Below are positions 60,933-64,000 of a DNA stretch of 64,000 nucleotides, piece by piece. The position numbers were made by a program, and so were the translations under genes. Where the stretch lies: assembly GCF_050003625.1 (NCBI RefSeq), contig NC_134398.1, positions 94,821,674 to 94,885,673 of the forward strand, given 5' to 3'. The notes below the pieces were generated by a model. The model did no database searches, was not told where the DNA came from, and saw only the letters and a program-made list of their open reading frames with translations. Position 1 is the stretch's first letter. Each line of letters opens with the position of its first letter. Source of the stretch: Haematobia irritans. Its lineage: Eukaryota; Arthropoda; Insecta; Diptera; Muscidae.

Positions 60933-62119
60933 CGAAAATTTTCAGCCTCCTCGATAACCAATTCTTTTCTTTCCTCAGTTCCACCTTCAGTAGAGGGGGT
61001 ATTTAACTTTGTGTGTTGGTAAGTTTCATATGGATCTACGAACGTTTCATGAGGATAAGGATGTTGTGGATAGGGTTCTGTATAGTAATAAGTTGAGTCG
61101 TAGTAATTGGCGTACGGGTTGTGTTGTTGGTAGTCAGTTATCTCTTGATTCCTGAGCTCGTCTATACTCATTCTACTCTGACCGCTTTCTGACGGTCTTG
61201 GCCGTTTATTTGATTGACTAATTGGCATTCTATCAGTATTCGATGGTTGTTGTTGGTTTGGGGTCTGATTATATGTGAAACGGTTGTTGTCAAATACGCG
61301 TTGTCTATGAATATTCTGTCTCGGAAAATGTCTAGTAGGTTGATTGTGAGGTGCGTAATTGGGATGAGGTTGGTTACTATGGGTAGGAGGTTGGAAATTT
61401 AGTTTGTTATGGTATGGTTGTGGATTTTGATGGGTTATTGTTTCATTATGGTATGGATGAGGGTTTGGAAAGGTTATTTGTGGATTGTGATTAATGTTAT
61501 TAGTGAATGGTCTTTGCTTTTCTGTTTCATTTTTTTGAACATTTTCGTAAATATTTTTCTCCTGCAGAATATTGATTAGTGTTCTAATGTCTTTAATGTC
61601 GTAATTTATTATTCTTACATATATATTAAGAGGTAATTTTTGAATTAAAATTTCTATGCTAGATTTTATTAATTTTGAATACAATAGTTTTTCGTGTACA
61701 TCACCTTCTAGTTCTAACTTGTTTGTTAGAACTTGCCGCCGTTTCTCTGCCATTTCCAAGAAGGATCGCACGCTTCCTTTGAAAGGGGTGTTGCGGAATT
61801 CCTCTAATAATATATGACTGGGGGTTTGAGTCTTATAGTTGAGGATCAGTTGCTTTCTAAGGTCTGCCCAAGTGTTAATATCGGTCAATCCAAGGTTGGC
61901 CATTACCTCTCCGCTGATGCAGCGTTCGACATGTCCAAAGATGATGTGGCGTTGCCGGGTTTCTGCAGTGTTGTAAAGAGCTAGGATGTAATCTATCCTG
62001 CTTATAAAGGTGTATAGCGAATTCGGATTCCCATCAAATTTCTCCACATTTCCAATTTGATGTGCAACCTGCGCCATTTCCGAGTCTGATAACATTGCCG
62101 GTGGGTCTGGTAGAGACAT
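60902..62119 (-). CDS. gag (about 405 aa from the preferred start)
   Basis: An open frame from a likely start at 62119 ('[16 protein letters not shown]'); the frame is open 44 codons further upstream, but that part is Lys-rich and lies in the leader. The first half has the helical capsid-like profile of gypsy Gag ('[20 protein letters not shown]', '[19 protein letters not shown]'). The second half is very rich in Pro, His, Asn, Gln and Tyr, with no CCHC knuckle, as in errantivirus Gag proteins. It ends 31 bp inside pol. Confidence 0.85.
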   Translation of the reverse strand: MSLPDPPAMLSDSEMAQVAHQIGNVEKFDGNPNSLYTFISRIDYILALYNTAETRQRHIIFGHVERCISGEVMANLGLTDINTWADLRKQLILNYKTQTPSHILLEEFRNTPFKGSVRSFLEMAEKRRQVLTNKLELEGDVHEKLLYSKLIKSSIEILIQKLPLNIYVRIINYDIKDIRTLINILQEKNIYENVQKNETEKQRPFTNNINHNPQITFPNPHPYHNETITHQNPQPYHNKLNFQPPTHSNQPHPNYAPHNQPTRHFPRQNIHRQRVFDNNRFTYNQTPNQQQPSNTDRMPISQSNKRPRPSESGQSRMSIDELRNQEITDYQQHNPYANYYDSTYYYTEPYPQHPYPHETFVDPYETYQHTKLNTPSTEGGTEERKELVIEEAENFRWPVLEINNL

Positions 62120-62524
62120 GTTGTTTTTCTGTTCGTTTTTTATTTCGTTTCGTTCAAGTATAAAAATTTTAAGTTTTGTTTTTTTTCTGTTTAAGTTTTC
62201 GATTTTGGTTCCACTTATTTTGAGTTTAAGTTTATAAATTTCTTTTTTCACTTATTTTAAGTTTTGCATTGAGCTCATAGCACTTTCGTGGGTTTTTTGA
62301 GGTAACCGGATTGGAATTATAGCCTCTCACAAATTCTATGGCTTCTCTGATCAGGGTTTATTTTTTTTTTTTTATAATGCTACTACGTTATGCGCTTACA
62401 CGTTACACGTAGTCCATCAAAATTTGCACTATCACGTTATACGAATTTCCTCGTTACACGTATTCCATTAAAAATCTGCGGTACCACGTTATACGTTTTT
62501 TGTACGTTACACGTAGTTAATTAC
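62120..62524 (-). other. Untranslated leader of the gypsy element
   Basis: Contains several imperfect repeats of 'cacgttacacgtagt' / 'cacgttatacg' at 62395-62515 between the primer binding site and gag. No gene. The repeated acgt-type motifs could be regulatory or packaging sequences; that is inference. Confidence 0.6.
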
Positions 62525-62535
62525 CGACTGCGCCA
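62525..62535 (-). other. Primer binding site, tRNA-Ser type
   Basis: Minus-strand TGGCGCAGTCG directly follows the 5' LTR (whose last T it shares). It is the complement of the CGACTGCGCCA 3' end expected for insect tRNA-Ser, the primer type known for 17.6/297-like elements. Confidence 0.8.
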
Positions 62536-62697
62536 GTGGAATAAATGAAAAAGGGAGATCTTGTTTCATTTGTGTCTTTATTGAAACTGACTAAATTCAA
62601 AACTTCCAAAAATATTTATTCTTAATCTAAAATTCTGCAATAGCAACATCGCCTGATGTTGCTTGTTGATACTGCTGACTCGTCACTTTGTGGTATG
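62535..62697 (-). repeat. 5' LTR (partial, cut by a gap)
   Basis: Matches the end of the 3' LTR for ~163 bp ('gtggaataaatgaaa' to 'cactttgtggtatg') and then enters the run of N. Its promoter half is not visible. Confidence 0.85.
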
Positions 62698-62797
62698 NNN
62701 NNNNNNNNNNNNNNNNNNNNNNNNNNNNNNNNNNNNNNNNNNNNNNNNNNNNNNNNNNNNNNNNNNNNNNNNNNNNNNNNNNNNNNNNNNNNNNNNN
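62698..62797. other. Assembly gap (100 N)
   Basis: A run of exactly 100 N, the usual placeholder for a gap of unknown size. The rest of the 5' LTR presumably lies in it. Confidence 0.98.
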
Positions 62798-62833
62798 TAT
62801 GCACACTCCAAACAATGATATAGTAAAAAACAA

Positions 62834-62944
<111 letters not shown>

Positions 62945-64000
62945 AAGGGTGATTTGTTAAGAGCTTGATCACTTTTTTTTAAAAAAAAAACGCATAAAAT
63001 TTGCAAAATCTCATCGGTTCTTTATTTGAAACGTTAGATTGGTCCATGACATTTACTTTTTGAAGATAATTTCATTTAAATGTTGACCGCGGCTGCGTCT
63101 TAGGTGGTCCATTCGGAAAGTCCAATTTTGGGCAACTTTTTCGAGCATTTCGGCCGGAATAGCCCGAATTTCTTCGGAAATGTTGTCTTCCAAAGCTGGA
63201 ATAGTTGCTGGCTTATTTCTGTAGACTTTAGACTTGACGTAGCCCCACAAAAAATAGTCTAAAGGCGTCAAATCGCATGATCTTGGTGGCCAACTTACCG
63301 GTCCATTTCTTGAGATGAATTGTTCTCCGAAGTTTTCCCTCAAAATGGCCATAGAATCGCGAGCTGTGTGGCATGTAGCGCCATCTTGTTGAAACCACAT
63401 GTCAACCAAGTTCAGTTCTTCCATTTTTGGCAACAAAAAGTTTGTTAGCATCGAACGATAGCGATCGCCATTCACCGTAACGTTGCGTCCAACAGCATCT
63501 TTGAAAAAATACGGTCCAATGATTCCACCAGCGTACAAACCACACCAAACAGTGCATTTTTCGGGATGCATGGGCAGTTCTTGAACGGCTTCTGGTTGCT
63601 CTTCACTCCAAATGCGGCAATTTTGCTTATTTACGTAGCCATTCAACCAGAAATGAGCCTCATCGCTGAACAAAATTTGTCGATAAAAAGCGGATTTTCT
63701 GCCAACTTTTCTAGGGCCCATTCACTGAAAATTCGACGTTGTGGCAGATCGTTCGGCTTCAGTTCTTGCACGAGCTGTATTTTATACGGTTTTACACCAA
63801 GATCTTTGCGTAAAATCTTCCATGTGGTCGAATAACACAAACCCAATTGCTGCGAACGGCGACGAATCGACATTTCACGGTCTTCAGCAACACTCTCAGA
63901 AACAGACGCAATATTCTCTTCTGTACGCACTGTGGTTGGTTTAATGTCCAATAAAGTAAACTGAGTGCGAAACTTGGTCACAATCGCATTAATTGTTTGC
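62945..64000 (-). mobile_element. mariner-like transposon (DD41D, rosa-like), partial
   Basis: The 3' terminus lies at about 62945 ('agggtgatttgttaagagct') next to TA repeats, which supply the TA target. The transposase reads on the minus strand and runs off the window end. The other terminus is not visible. Confidence 0.8.
63053..64000 (-). pseudogene. mariner DD41D transposase, one frameshift, 5' end outside window
   Basis: The upstream frame (64000-63686) holds the end of the helix-turn-helix region ('SIRRRSQQLGLCYSTTWKIL'). After a one-base slip in a T run near 63686-63690 the catalytic part continues in another frame. First Asp in 'ILFSDEAHFWL', second in 'FQQDGATCHTA', third in 'CDLTPLDYFLWG'. 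Counting from the second Asp, 41 residues precede the Asp of 'PLDYFLWG', the position equivalent to the third catalytic Asp of mariner, giving DD41D as in rosa-type elements. The C-terminus is complete. Without the slip this would be a near-intact transposase. Confidence 0.85.

Overview
This window is a gene-poor, repeat-saturated piece of an insect genome, almost certainly a higher fly (a calyptrate such as a muscid or blow fly is my best guess). The basis is the AT-rich composition, dipteran mini-me-like elements with (GTCT/GTCC)n tracts, an env-bearing gypsy-type retrotransposon (errantivirus) primed by tRNA-Ser, a DD41D mariner and several non-LTR retrotransposon (LINE) families. I found no convincing host gene. 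Every long reading frame belongs to a transposable element (TE), and nearly all are broken.

Layout. (1) 1-9311: a tandem array of ~0.97-1.01 kb mini-me-like units with internal CAGA/CGGA microsatellites. Units 1-3 and 4-6 form a trimeric higher-order repeat; the last unit is old and degenerate. (2) 9312-11092: AT-rich DNA with two TA-flanked MITEs. (3) 11093-15987: a large near-perfect palindrome (two ~1.59 kb arms around a ~1.5 kb loop) carrying a LINE reverse transcriptase fragment ('LINE-D') and a piggyBac-like MITE, with the right arm bracketed by inverted SINE fragments. (4) 15988-20984: a nearly full-length LINE ('LINE-A', copy A1; ORF1 plus an endonuclease-RT-RNase H ORF2), minus strand, inactivated. 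(5) 20985-27291: AT-rich DNA with a family of palindromic repeats, Penelope-like RT fragments in inverted orientation and several tRNA-derived SINE heads. (6) 27292-36950: a second LINE ('LINE-B', CR1/Jockey-like), split by a nested LINE-A copy (A2, with a 9-bp target-site duplication) and by a tRNA-derived SINE (8-bp duplication). (7) 31119-52612: part of this nest plus ~1 kb of flanking DNA is amplified head-to-tail as three ~6.9 kb units and a partial fourth. (8) 52613-55562: an inverted partial copy of the same unit. (9) 55563-62797: long (TA)n tracts and an errantivirus-like gypsy element with gag, pol, env, LTRs, primer binding site and polypurine tract, ending in a 100-base assembly gap. 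(10) 62945-64000: a DD41D mariner-like transposon running off the window.

How the parts interact. The SINE shares its last ~65-70 bp, including a (CCTAA)n-type tail, with the 3' end of LINE-A, which suggests that it parasitises the LINE-A machinery. Inactivating lesions shared by all amplified copies show that the 6.9 kb units arose by DNA-level duplication, not by new retrotransposition. A 234-bp MITE is present in units 1 and 3 and cleanly absent from unit 2, and an A1-like patch in the inverted block points to gene conversion or template switching. Most elements lie in the same (minus) orientation, as in known piRNA clusters, but that role is only an inference.
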